Part shown: piece after piece, positions 42,525-50,606 of the stretch
Layout: each line of letters opens with the position of its first letter
How positions within the stretch are numbered: the first letter of the stretch is position 1
Source of the DNA: Candidatus Aphodovivens excrementavium
Lineage (GTDB): Bacteria; Actinomycetota; Coriobacteriia; Coriobacteriales; Eggerthellaceae
Assembly: GCA_018715935.1 (NCBI GenBank)
Contig: DVKR01000002.1
Span: 1 to 62,610 of the forward strand
Reading direction: 5' to 3'
DNA: 62,610 nucleotides
Notes under the pieces: model-generated
What the model was told of the DNA's origin: nothing
Seen by the model: only the letters and a program-made list of their open reading frames with translations
Database searches by the model: none
Position numbers and translations under genes: made by a program

Positions 42525-43199
42525 TTATGCAATGGCGTTTGCGAACCAGCTGGTGATGCTTGTGGGGTGCGTGATCGCCGTTCCCACCACGATAGAGAAG
42601 GCGCCGGCATCAATTGCCGCCTTCGCATCGTCAAGCGTGTGAATGCGGCCTTCGCAAAACACCGGAATGCCGTGTGGCTTGGCGGCCGCAACGGCATCGC
42701 GCAAGAACTCAAGATCCGGGCCGTCTGTTTTGGGGCGGGCGTCTGTGTATCCGGCAAGGGTAGTGCTCACGATGTCCACCCGCGCGTCCAAAGCGCGCCT
42801 GACGTCTTCCATGCACGAGCAGTCTGCCATTACCAACGTTTCTCCGCGTAATGCTTCCACCGTCTCTTCAAAGGTTCGACCATCGGGGCGTGGGCGTCCA
42901 GTGGCGTCAAGGGCAACCACGTCTGCGCCGGCGGATATACAGGCGCGTGCATGACGCAAGGTCGGGGTGATATACACGCCCTCATGCCCCTCTTTCCAAA
43001 GCCCGATAACCGGAATTTCCACCCTTCCCTTGATAGCTGCGATATCAGAGAGTCCTTGGCAGCGAATTGCGGCAGCCCCGCCCAACTCGGCGGCTCGGGC
43101 AATCTGTGCCATGGTTTCGGGATGGCGCATCGGCTCGCCCATGTAGGCCTGACAGCTCACGATGAGCTTGCCTTCAAGTGACGTGATGAGAGGGTTCAT
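42525..43199 (-). CDS. nanE: N-acetylmannosamine-6-phosphate 2-epimerase
   Basis: A 224-residue TIM-barrel enzyme converting ManNAc-6-phosphate to GlcNAc-6-phosphate. VIGLWKEGHEGVYITPT carries the catalytic lysine; VVALDATGRPRP, MADCSCMED and STTLAGYTD are conserved. ATG at 43199 follows AAGGAG on its strand. Last gene of the nanA-nanK-nanE operon; its product feeds convergent nagA-nagB. Confidence 0.95.
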   Translation of the reverse strand: MNPLITSLEGKLIVSCQAYMGEPMRHPETMAQIARAAELGGAAAIRCQGLSDIAAIKGRVEIPVIGLWKEGHEGVYITPTLRHARACISAGADVVALDATGRPRPDGRTFEETVEALRGETLVMADCSCMEDVRRALDARVDIVSTTLAGYTDARPKTDGPDLEFLRDAVAAAKPHGIPVFCEGRIHTLDDAKAAIDAGAFSIVVGTAITHPTSITSWFANAIA

Positions 43200-43282
43200 G
43201 ATTCGCTCCTTCTGCAAATTGATACACGGCAATCGTAGATGCAAAGCTTCACTGGCAGCGGGAGGCAAGCCGTCTCTTGCCG

Positions 43283-44251
43283 TCAGTGAAGTAAAGAAAG
43301 CCTGTCGAGCAAAAATACGGTAGCACCCAACAGGGGGGCATCGCCTCCAAGTTCGGCATCCACAATGGGAAGTTTGGCCTGAACGGGCGAGATGCGCTCG
43401 GCAAACCCGCGGTCCACCTCGTCGCGCCACAACTTGCCCGCCTTTGCAACCGATCCCGAGAGCACTACAAGGTCGGGGTCGAGCATGTTTGTCCATCCGG
43501 CAAGCGAGACTCCCAAAGCAAAGCCTGCTTGCTTGATGATGCTGCGGGCCGCTTCCTCGCCTTCTTGGGCGGCGGCGGATATTTGCGCGCCTGTGAGCGA
43601 TCTGCCGGTATAGGCGCGATAGCAGGCCTCAATGCCGCTGCCCGCCGCAACCGCCTCCAAATCAACGATGCCTGGGCCTGCACCCAACGTGCACGACCCC
43701 AGGGGATTGGGAGTGCAGCCTACCTCGCCGGCAAACCCGTGGTGCCCGCGTAAGATAGACCCGTGTGTGATGATGCCGCTTCCCAGCCCAGTGCCCACAG
43801 CGATCACCATGCAGGTCTGCGCGCCGCGACCGGCTCCCCAGCGAGCCTCTCCGAGAGCGTGTGCCTGCACGTCGTTAAGCACGGCGGCAGGAATGCTGCA
43901 GGCGTCTTCCAGGGCGGCTTTAACGGGCTGTCCGGTCCAGCCGGGCATGATCTCATTGGCGTAGGAGATGCTGCCGTCGTGGGCGTCCACACGCCCTGCG
44001 CTTGACACACCAATGCCCGCGAGCGGCAGCTCGGTCGAGCGGGAGAGCTCGCATGCCAGCGAAACGACGTCTGCGAGCACGGCTTTCCCGCCGCGAGAGG
44101 CGTTGGTGGGAATGGTTTTGCGGGAAACAATGCGCGGAAGCGCTTCCTCGTCGTGAACGAGCACCGCGCCGGCGATTTTCGTACCGCCGATGTCCAATGC
44201 CAACGATGCCTGCGGCGAAGCGCAGGCATCGGTTGAAACGTTGCAGCTCAT
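43283..44251 (-). CDS. nanK: ROK-family sugar kinase, probable N-acetylmannosamine kinase
   Basis: A 322-residue ROK kinase placed between nanA and nanE, so most likely it phosphorylates ManNAc. ALDIGGTKIAGAVL, VGTGLGSGIITHG and GHHGFAGEVG are the phosphate, sugar and catalytic regions. The usual zinc motif CxCGxxGC is degenerate: the aligned stretch reads CTLGAGPGIVDLEA, keeping only the first cysteine. Start at 44251 has a weak ribosome-binding site and lies 16 bases after the nanA stop, suggesting coupling. Glucokinase activity cannot be excluded from sequence. Confidence 0.8.
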   Translation of the reverse strand: MSCNVSTDACASPQASLALDIGGTKIAGAVLVHDEEALPRIVSRKTIPTNASRGGKAVLADVVSLACELSRSTELPLAGIGVSSAGRVDAHDGSISYANEIMPGWTGQPVKAALEDACSIPAAVLNDVQAHALGEARWGAGRGAQTCMVIAVGTGLGSGIITHGSILRGHHGFAGEVGCTPNPLGSCTLGAGPGIVDLEAVAAGSGIEACYRAYTGRSLTGAQISAAAQEGEEAARSIIKQAGFALGVSLAGWTNMLDPDLVVLSGSVAKAGKLWRDEVDRGFAERISPVQAKLPIVDAELGGDAPLLGATVFLLDRLSLLH

Positions 44252-44267
44252 TGATGTTGTCCGTTTG

Positions 44268-45197
44268 CTATTCTTCGGGAAGCATGCCCTCGGCAACGAG
44301 GATGGCGCGAATGGCTTCCACGTCTTCACCTTCAAGTGCCTGAACAGGCTCGCGCATTTGGTTGGTGTTGAATACGCCCATCTGCCACAGGGCGGTCTTG
44401 AACGCGCCCACGCCGGCGCCGAAGCCGACGGTTGCCTTAACCTTGCGGGTCACAAACATCAGGCGGGCAAGGTGGTCTTGGAGACGCTTGACCTCGTCCC
44501 AATCGCCCGCCTGGAAGGCACGCCATTGGGCTACATAGCCATCGGGGTCGACGTTGGCGAGGCCGGGAACCGAGCCGTCGGCACCGGCGAGATACGCACC
44601 GTCTACGCACACCTCGTGACCGGTGAGCAGTTGAAGCGGATGACCGGCGTCTTCGTTTTCAATAACCAGCCAACGGAACGATACGTCGTCGCCAGAAGAG
44701 TCTTTCACGCCTTGGATGACGCCGTCTTTGCCTAAGGTTACCAGCATGGTGGGGTCGAGCTTGGTATGCACGCACACGGGCAGGTCATAGGCGAAAAGCG
44801 GCAGATCGGTGTGCTCGCGAATGGCGCGGAAGTGGCGCTCGGTTTCCTTAGGGCCGCCCAACGCGTAGAACGGAGCGGTGGCAACGATTGCGTCAACCCC
44901 GAACCCTTTTGCTCGCTTTGCCTGGTCGACAACGCGCATGGTTTCCATGTCGATGATGCCGGCAAGCACAGGCACGCGATGGTTTACGATGGCAACCGCC
45001 TCTTGCAGCACGTGATAGCGCTGCGCGTCGGTGAGAAACGCGACCTCGCCAGACGACCCCAGAAAAAACAGGCCGTCTACGCCGGCGTTGATCATGCGGT
45101 TAATGGAACGCTCCAACGATTCAAGATCCAGGTGTCTATCGGCGGTTAGCGGGATAACTACCGGGGGGATGACACCGCGAAACGGCGAATCTGACAT
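44268..45197 (-). CDS. nanA: DHDPS/NAL-family aldolase, probable N-acetylneuraminate lyase
   Basis: A 309-residue class I aldolase. GLFFLGSSGEVAFLTD near residue 40, LFAYDLPVCVHT with the catalytic tyrosine near 133, and GVKDSSGDD with the Schiff-base lysine near 160 define the family. The motifs do not by themselves separate sialate lyase from 2-keto-3-deoxygluconate or dihydrodipicolinate enzymes; the nanK and nanE neighbours decide for sialate lyase. ATG at 45197 follows AGAAGGGA. First gene of its operon. Confidence 0.78.
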   Translation of the reverse strand: MSDSPFRGVIPPVVIPLTADRHLDLESLERSINRMINAGVDGLFFLGSSGEVAFLTDAQRYHVLQEAVAIVNHRVPVLAGIIDMETMRVVDQAKRAKGFGVDAIVATAPFYALGGPKETERHFRAIREHTDLPLFAYDLPVCVHTKLDPTMLVTLGKDGVIQGVKDSSGDDVSFRWLVIENEDAGHPLQLLTGHEVCVDGAYLAGADGSVPGLANVDPDGYVAQWRAFQAGDWDEVKRLQDHLARLMFVTRKVKATVGFGAGVGAFKTALWQMGVFNTNQMREPVQALEGEDVEAIRAILVAEGMLPEE

Positions 45198-45241
45198 GAG
45201 ATGTGTCCCTTCTAATTCAGGTTGAATCCAAATGTCAGACA

Positions 45242-45270
45242 AGCGTAAACCGCTGATAATCATCCGTCAA
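45242..45270 (-). promoter_or_regulatory. Putative nan operon promoter
   Basis: On the minus strand, TTGACG (45265-45270) and TACGCT (45242-45247) are 17 bases apart. The -10 is weak. A short inverted repeat ATTCA-ACC-TGAAT lies between it and nanA. No terminator of the upstream ABC operon is seen, so read-through is possible. Confidence 0.4.
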
Positions 45271-45315
45271 CGCAAACTGCTGAAACCGCAGATGAACTCG
45301 AAAATGTTTCACAAA

Positions 45316-46149
45316 TCAGGCGGGCTTTTTCATGAGCTCTTTCAAGAAGCGCCCACACCCGCAGCTCTTCTTTGCCAAAGGGACGCACGTGCACCCAGTT
45401 CGTCCGTCCCCCAAATCGACGCGCTCTACGCGTACGTCGATGCCGTAGATCGTCCGCATGGTGTCTGGGGTAATGACCTCATGCGGCCGTCCGTTGGCGA
45501 GCACGGTTCCCTCGTGAAGCACGATAACGCGGTCGGCACAGTAAAACGCATGCGCCGGGTCGTGGGTGACCATCAGCACCGACAGGCCGCTGTCAACCAA
45601 GCTTCTCATGCGCGACAGCACGAGTTGCTGATTTCCGAAATCAAGGCTGGCGGTCGGCTCGTCCATGATCAGAATGTCGGGTTGCTGCGTGAGGGCGCGC
45701 GCGATCAGCACTAGCTGTTGCTGTCCTCCTGACAGTTCGGTAAAGGTTCTGCCGGCGAGGTGCTGGATGGAAAGCTGGCATAGCGCCGCAAGTGCAATGC
45801 GATGGTCCTCTTTGGTGGTTGCCGAGAACCTGCCCATGTGCGGCGTTCTGCCCATAAGCACCATATCTTTCACTAGGAAGGGGAAGGGAAGCTGGTGCGT
45901 TTGAGGGATGTAGGCAAATCGCTTGGCGCGCTGTTTTTCCGAAAGGCGAAAGACGTCTTCCCCGTTAAGGGTGGCGTTGCCGCCCAGGGGAGCCAAGACG
46001 CCAAGAATCGTTTTCAAAAGGGTGGTCTTGCCACATCCGTTGGCGCCGATTATGCAGCCGAATTCTCCCTCCTCAAGAGAAAACGTCGCGTCATGGACTA
46101 TTTCGCTGCGCGGCCCGTATCCCGCACGCACGTGATTGATTTCCAGCAT
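45316..46149 (-). CDS. FecE/BtuD-type ABC importer ATPase with cysteine-rich tail
   Basis: A 277-residue ATPase: Walker A GANGCGKTT near residue 36, signature LSGGQQQLVLIARAL near 138, and ILIMDEPTASLD near 159. The last 30 residues are unusual, with CTC and CGCG groups (GCTCVPLAKKSCGCGRF) that could bind metal. It overlaps the permease gene by one base. With the permease and lipoprotein it forms a type II importer for siderophores, cobalamin, haem or molybdate-like cargo; the cargo is not determinable here. Confidence 0.88.
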   Translation of the reverse strand: MLEINHVRAGYGPRSEIVHDATFSLEEGEFGCIIGANGCGKTTLLKTILGVLAPLGGNATLNGEDVFRLSEKQRAKRFAYIPQTHQLPFPFLVKDMVLMGRTPHMGRFSATTKEDHRIALAALCQLSIQHLAGRTFTELSGGQQQLVLIARALTQQPDILIMDEPTASLDFGNQQLVLSRMRSLVDSGLSVLMVTHDPAHAFYCADRVIVLHEGTVLANGRPHEVITPDTMRTIYGIDVRVERVDLGDGRTGCTCVPLAKKSCGCGRFLKELMKKPA

Positions 46150-47318
46150 TAGCTCCACCCCTTTGCGTTGTGATGGAAGATGATGGCGAAGAAAGGCACG
46201 CCAAGCACTGCCGTTAGGATGCCGATGGGTATCTCCATGCTCAGCAGACAGCGGGCCACGTCGTCGACAAGCAGCAGATAGACGCTTCCGAGCAGCATGC
46301 TGGTGGGCAGAAGGCGCCGATAGTTCGGCCCTACGATGGCGCGCGCCAGATGGGGGATGACAAGGCCGATCCACCCGATCACGCCCGATACCGCCACGGA
46401 AACCGAGGTCAGCAGAGTGGCCGCCGCAATCACCACGAAGCGCGTCCGGCGCGTATTGACGCCCAGCGAGCGCGCCTCCTCTTCGCCAAGCGAAAGCACG
46501 TTGAGCTTCCAGCGCTCTACCATCAGCAGCACAAAGCCCAAAAGCATCGGGATCACGGCAATGGTCAGATCGTCCATGTTGGCACCGGAGAAGCTGCCCA
46601 TCAGCCAATAGGTGATGGCGGGAAGCGTGTCGTTTTCGTCGGCGCATAGCTTGACGATAGAGGTGCCCGCCTGAAAGAGGGTAGACACCAAAATGCCGCC
46701 GAGCACCAATCCCAGCAGTCGGTCGTACTTAACCATGCGGTTTAGAAACATCGCCAGCCCCACGGCAAGCAGACCGCCAAGAAACGCAAATACCTGAGTG
46801 GCAACTACCGAAAAGCCCAAGAGCAGGCTCATGCACGCCCCCAAGCTTGCCCCCGCCGAAGCGCCCAGCAAATCGGGCGACACAAGCGGGTTGCGAAACA
46901 TTCCCTGGAAGGCGGCGCCTGCCGAGGCAAGGGCCGCGCCCACCAAGATGACCAGCAGAATGCGCGGGATGCGGATGCTGAAGATGATTTTGTCTACGCT
47001 TACTTCCTGTTGGGTTACTACCTCGCCGGCGAAGTGGCGCTGGATTCCCTCGAACAATTCAAGGGGAGTGACGGGGAACTGCCCGATCGCAAACGACAGC
47101 AAGATGGCGGCTGCCAGACCAATGACAAGAAGCACTTTCACCGCGAGGGGGACGCGGCTCGCAACCAAGCGCTCCGCTGCCGCGTCAAACTCCTTCTCGT
47201 CTGCCTTAACGAGGCGTTCGAATTCCTTTTCGTCTTCGTTGTGCTTCTCGCTCGTGTCGCCCGCGACGCTTTCGGAAAAAGCCGCAGGCGCGAGAGGGGT
47301 TTTCGCGCATTCTGCCAT
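46149..47318 (-). CDS. FecCD-family ABC importer permease
   Basis: A 389-residue permease with about ten membrane helices. IRIPRILLVILVGAALASAG and FQGMFRNPLVSPDLLGASAG are FecCD signatures, as is GVIGWIGLVIPHLARAIVGP. A charged, Glu-rich N-terminal extension of about 55 residues precedes the first helix; such an extension is unusual. The ribosome-binding site is weak. It follows the methyltransferase gene by 13 bases. Confidence 0.9.
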   Translation of the reverse strand: MAECAKTPLAPAAFSESVAGDTSEKHNEDEKEFERLVKADEKEFDAAAERLVASRVPLAVKVLLVIGLAAAILLSFAIGQFPVTPLELFEGIQRHFAGEVVTQQEVSVDKIIFSIRIPRILLVILVGAALASAGAAFQGMFRNPLVSPDLLGASAGASLGACMSLLLGFSVVATQVFAFLGGLLAVGLAMFLNRMVKYDRLLGLVLGGILVSTLFQAGTSIVKLCADENDTLPAITYWLMGSFSGANMDDLTIAVIPMLLGFVLLMVERWKLNVLSLGEEEARSLGVNTRRTRFVVIAAATLLTSVSVAVSGVIGWIGLVIPHLARAIVGPNYRRLLPTSMLLGSVYLLLVDDVARCLLSMEIPIGILTAVLGVPFFAIIFHHNAKGWS

Positions 47319-47331
47319 AGCCCAGCAACCT

Positions 47332-48114
47332 CTAGAGATCCCACGAAATGAACGCCCACTGCACGGTTAGGTTGTAATCGAGGACAAAGCGCTCCTCTCC
47401 CTCTTGCTCAACCATTTTGAAGTGCTCTTGGGCGTAGGCGTCGAACAGCTGTCGCTCTTGCTCGGACAAAGGCTCGCTTCCGGTCATCTTTTCAAGCTCC
47501 ATGCAGGCGGTTTCGAGCGAATCGAAGTTCATGGGCCGCGGTGCGGGAATGTAGGAAACGCGGGGATAGCGCCCTTTCTCGGCCAAGACGGAGAAAGCCT
47601 TCACGTCGAGTCGGCGGGTGGGGACGCTGCGCCCGAGGTAGGCGCACAGCTTGGGTTCGTAGGCAGGCGTTGCGGTGGCGGGCACGGTGATGGCAGCCTT
47701 TTTCCGCGCCACCCATTCAAGCTTGTTAAGGTACGTTCCGATATCGTCGAAAGAGATCGAGCGAGACGCCACGGCAACGTCTACGCACTTCGGCTCGATC
47801 CCGCATTCTTCCCAGGCGTCTTCCCATGCCATGAGTTTCGTTTGGATGGGAAGATCTTCTTCTTTGGCTCGAGAAGACAAGATTTCGATCATGTTGGGGG
47901 AGAAGTCGCAGGCGAGCACGGAATGGCCTTGGCGGGCGAGCGGAAGGGCAAGCGTTCCGGTTGCGCATCCCATGTCGAACACCGAGTCGCCATCGTCAAG
48001 GGCAAGGCGCTCGATGAACGCGGTGGCGTAGGGGCTTTTCCCGCAGGTAGAGCCAAACGTTGCTGCACGGCGCTGCCAGTACGTGCGCGACTCTTCGGAT
48101 GCATCGTTAGCCAT
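47332..48114 (-). CDS. Class I SAM-dependent methyltransferase within the ABC operon
   Basis: A 260-residue Rossmann-fold methyltransferase: VFDMGCATGTLALPLA near residue 40 is motif I, and VLACDFSPNMIEIL gives the acidic ribose-binding residue. GGAGG precedes ATG 48114. It lies between the binding-protein and permease genes in the same operon, so it should act on the imported compound, a cofactor derived from it, or the chelator. The target is unknown. Confidence 0.8.
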   Translation of the reverse strand: MANDASEESRTYWQRRAATFGSTCGKSPYATAFIERLALDDGDSVFDMGCATGTLALPLARQGHSVLACDFSPNMIEILSSRAKEEDLPIQTKLMAWEDAWEECGIEPKCVDVAVASRSISFDDIGTYLNKLEWVARKKAAITVPATATPAYEPKLCAYLGRSVPTRRLDVKAFSVLAEKGRYPRVSYIPAPRPMNFDSLETACMELEKMTGSEPLSEQERQLFDAYAQEHFKMVEQEGEERFVLDYNLTVQWAFISWDL

Positions 48115-48134
48115 GATGTGTTCCTCCTATGGGC

Positions 48135-48166
48135 GCGGCCGATGCCGGAAAACAAGCATCGGCCGC
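48135..48166 (-). promoter_or_regulatory. Stem-loop between binding-protein and methyltransferase genes
   Basis: GCGGCCGATGC (48135-48145) pairs perfectly with GCATCGGCCGC (48156-48166). Lacking a T-run, it probably protects the upstream binding-protein mRNA from 3' decay or attenuates downstream genes. Confidence 0.55.
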
Positions 48167-48217
48167 AGATAATCGAACCGTTAGATGGGTGGTCTTCCTA
48201 CGAATGCGAAGTGCTGC

Positions 48218-49375
48218 TTATGCCTCTTCGTCAAGGAACAGGATGCTCTTTGCCTCGTCGTCGGTCAGGTCGACGGAGAAGAACAGGCTGTAGAAGTTCT
48301 TCGTTTCCTCGATCATGTCAACGTCGTATACGTCGGGGTACAGCTTGTTCGCCAGCCACTGCATGCCGATGTAGCGCGTTACCGACGGAGGACGGTCGCC
48401 CCACATGAAGGGCACGCAGGGGATGGTGTAGACCCGATCGTTTGCCACGGCGTCGATGCTTTCCCAGTCGGAGCTGGTGCGAATCAGGTCGTCGGCGCCG
48501 CCGCGCTCGGTGTCGTCCCAGGCGATGATTACCTCGGGGTTCCAGGCGATAACGTTCTCAAGGGAAACTTGGGTCATGCCGCCTCCGGTAGCGCCTCCGT
48601 TGGAATTGTCGATATCGGCAACGTTTTTCGCACCTGCCTCAAGGAAGGTGGTGAAATGGTTCGAGCTTGCGGGCTCGGTTTTCAGGCCGTCGGGCCCCTC
48701 TGCGTAGTAGACGGTCGTGCGCTCCTCTTCAGGGATAGACGCTACCGCTTCAGACACCTCGGTGTACACATTTTCCAGATAAGATGCCATCTCTTCGGCG
48801 CGGTCTGCCTGGCCGAGCACAGCACCGATGGAGCGATAGGTGTCGGGGGTCTTTTCAACTGAGCCGTTGAACAGCAGTACCGGAATGCCCGTTTGCTCTT
48901 GCAGGGCGTCGGCGTTGTCGATGTCCAATTGCGTGATGTCGGCTTGAGCAACGTTGAGGATCACCTGAACGCCTGCCGCCATGATGGCCTCGGTGTTGAG
49001 TGTGCCGCCGTTTGCCATGGTGCCATAGCTGGGGAGGTCGGCGACGTTGTCGGGTAGATATTGCAATTGGGAATCGGTGTAGTCGGAGTTTGCGCCTGCC
49101 GCCTTTTCGGGAGCCAAGGTGAACAGATACAGCTCGGAAATGGGGCTGGTGCAGTAAATGCTCGTCAAGTTATCGCCAGCGGGAATGGTGTTCTCGCGCC
49201 CGGCATCGTCGGTAACCGTCTGCTCGGTTGCCTGTTCGGTTTGTTCGGTGGAAGGCGCCTGGTCTCCCCCCGACCCTTCAGAGCCACCTCCCGAGCATCC
49301 TGTAGCCAGGAAGGGGACAGACAGTGCGAGCGCTGCAGTAACTGCAAAAGCACACACCTTTCTTTTTGCGCGCAT
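48218..49375 (-). CDS. Metal-chelate ABC importer substrate-binding lipoprotein
   Basis: A 385-residue Peripla_BP_2-type protein. A signal peptide ends in lipobox ATGC (FLATGCSGGG), followed by a Ser/Gln/Glu linker and TVTDDAGRENTIPAG, the start of the fold. Near the end, PFMWGDRPPSVTRYIGMQWL plus ANKLYPDVYD resembles the MolA-like and Fe-chelate branch of the family. AAAGGAGAGG precedes ATG 49375. First gene of the operon, behind a strong promoter. Confidence 0.88.
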   Translation of the reverse strand: MRAKRKVCAFAVTAALALSVPFLATGCSGGGSEGSGGDQAPSTEQTEQATEQTVTDDAGRENTIPAGDNLTSIYCTSPISELYLFTLAPEKAAGANSDYTDSQLQYLPDNVADLPSYGTMANGGTLNTEAIMAAGVQVILNVAQADITQLDIDNADALQEQTGIPVLLFNGSVEKTPDTYRSIGAVLGQADRAEEMASYLENVYTEVSEAVASIPEEERTTVYYAEGPDGLKTEPASSNHFTTFLEAGAKNVADIDNSNGGATGGGMTQVSLENVIAWNPEVIIAWDDTERGGADDLIRTSSDWESIDAVANDRVYTIPCVPFMWGDRPPSVTRYIGMQWLANKLYPDVYDVDMIEETKNFYSLFFSVDLTDDEAKSILFLDEEA

Positions 49376-49414
49376 TACCTCTCCTTTCGCTTGTACGGAA
49401 TGAGCACTGGAAAA

Positions 49415-49443
49415 ATTGTAGTCATATGCAAATATTCTGTAAA
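49415..49443 (-). promoter_or_regulatory. Promoter of the metal-chelate ABC operon
   Basis: On the minus strand, TTTACA (49438-49443) and TACAAT (49415-49420) are separated by exactly 17 bases; each matches consensus at five of six positions. Confidence 0.75.
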
Positions 49444-49451
49444 GAGAATAT
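49432..49451. promoter_or_regulatory. Inverted repeat overlapping the -35, candidate operator
   Basis: ATATTCT (49432-49438) and AGAATAT (49445-49451) are perfect inverted repeats six bases apart and cover the -35 hexamer. A repressor bound here would block transcription. The sequence does not match Fur, PerR or DtxR consensus sites well. Confidence 0.5.
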
Positions 49452-49464
49452 ATTTTTAGGAATA

Positions 49465-49511
49465 GAAAAAAGAAAAAAATCCCCCCGACCGTATCGTGCA
49501 GTCGGGGGGAT
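49465..49511 (-). terminator. Terminator of the peptide-type ABC operon
   Basis: ATCCCCCCGAC (49479-49489) pairs with GTCGGGGGGAT (49501-49511). Read on the minus strand, the stem is followed by TTTTTTTCTTTTTT. It ends the ATPase transcript just before the next promoter. Confidence 0.9.
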
Positions 49512-49571
49512 GATTCCGATCAAGCGATGCGAGCGCCAGATGCGGCGCTTCAGGCTGCGTGGCTGCGCCTC

Positions 49572-50606
49572 CTACTTGCCCAAATCGGGGTGAAGCAGGG
49601 AAGGAGCGGCGCCCAAAAGCAAGCGCGTGTAATCGTCCTTGGGGTTATTGAACACCTCTTCTGCCGTTCCGCGCTCTACCGCCTGGCCTTTGTTCATCAC
49701 GATGATGCGGTCGGAGATATAGCGCACGGTTTGGATGTCGTGGCTGATGAACACCATCGCCAAGCCAAGGTCTTTCTTCAGGTCCATCAACAGGTTCAGA
49801 ATTTGGGCGCGAACCGAAACGTCAAGCGCCGAGGTGGGCTCGTCGGCGATGATGGCGTCGGGCTCCAGCGACAGGGCGCGGGCGATTGCCACGCGTTGAC
49901 GCTGGCCGCCAGAGAGCTGTCCGGGCAGCGCGTCAAGGGCGGAGGAGGGCAGGCCGACCATGCCGATGAGCTCCTGTACGCGCTTCTCGCGCGATACCTT
50001 GTCGCCGACCTTGTGCACCAGCATCGGATCCATCAGCTGATCGTGGATGGTCATGCGGGCGTTCAGCGCCGTGGCGGGATCCTGGAACACCACCGAGATA
50101 ACACGACCGATGTGACGACGTTGCGCGGCGGTGCGCTTGGTGACGTCTTCGCCTTTGAAGTAGACCTTGCCCGAGGTGGGAGCCTGAAGGCCGCACATCA
50201 CGTTTGCCGTAGTGGACTTTCCGCAGCCCGACTCGCCTACAATGCCAAGCGTTTGGCCGGGCATAAGGCGAAGCGTCAGACCCTGTACCGCATGCACGAT
50301 ATTGGGGTGAAGCAGCGAGCCTGTGCGCGTCTTGAAGTCGACGCGAATGTCGTCCAGAAAGATGATGGGCATCACGCCGTTGATGGCGCCGCCGGGCTCA
50401 GAGGGAGGCTTAACGCCTTCCGCCTCGTCGGCCGCTGCAGCCGCCGCTGCGGCGGCGCTCAAATCGGCGCCGTCTTCAAGACGGGATTGCTGGGCTGCCT
50501 CGTCGGCGCGGTCTTCTGAGGTAACGGTGTCGGATGCCGCCGCAGCAGCATCGGAGAGGGCGGCCTCAGCGGCCGCGTCTACTTTACGCGGATCGAGTTC
50601 GCTCAT
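49572..50606 (-). CDS. Peptide/nickel-type ABC importer ATPase (DppF/OppF-like)
   Basis: A 344-residue ATPase. The first 75 residues are an Ala/Glu/Asp-rich, low-complexity extension absent from most homologues. The ATPase core follows: GESGCGKSTTANVMCG near residue 123, LSGGQRQRVAIARAL, and IIADEPTSALDVSV. The core lacks a clear C-terminal oligopeptide-ATPase extension. It overlaps the fused permease-ATPase gene by four bases (ATGA) and so is translationally coupled. Confidence 0.9.
   Translation of the reverse strand: MSELDPRKVDAAAEAALSDAAAAASDTVTSEDRADEAAQQSRLEDGADLSAAAAAAAAADEAEGVKPPSEPGGAINGVMPIIFLDDIRVDFKTRTGSLLHPNIVHAVQGLTLRLMPGQTLGIVGESGCGKSTTANVMCGLQAPTSGKVYFKGEDVTKRTAAQRRHIGRVISVVFQDPATALNARMTIHDQLMDPMLVHKVGDKVSREKRVQELIGMVGLPSSALDALPGQLSGGQRQRVAIARALSLEPDAIIADEPTSALDVSVRAQILNLLMDLKKDLGLAMVFISHDIQTVRYISDRIIVMNKGQAVERGTAEEVFNNPKDDYTRLLLGAAPSLLHPDLGK

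Noticed and set aside
44268-45197. Dihydrodipicolinate synthase (dapA)
   Set aside because: The family motifs allow it, but position directly before nanK and nanE, and no lysine-pathway neighbours, favour sialate lyase.
49376-49470. Cobalamin or molybdenum-cofactor riboswitch before the metal-chelate operon
   Set aside because: The leader is only about 35 bases from the predicted transcription start, too short for either riboswitch, and no conserved core was seen.
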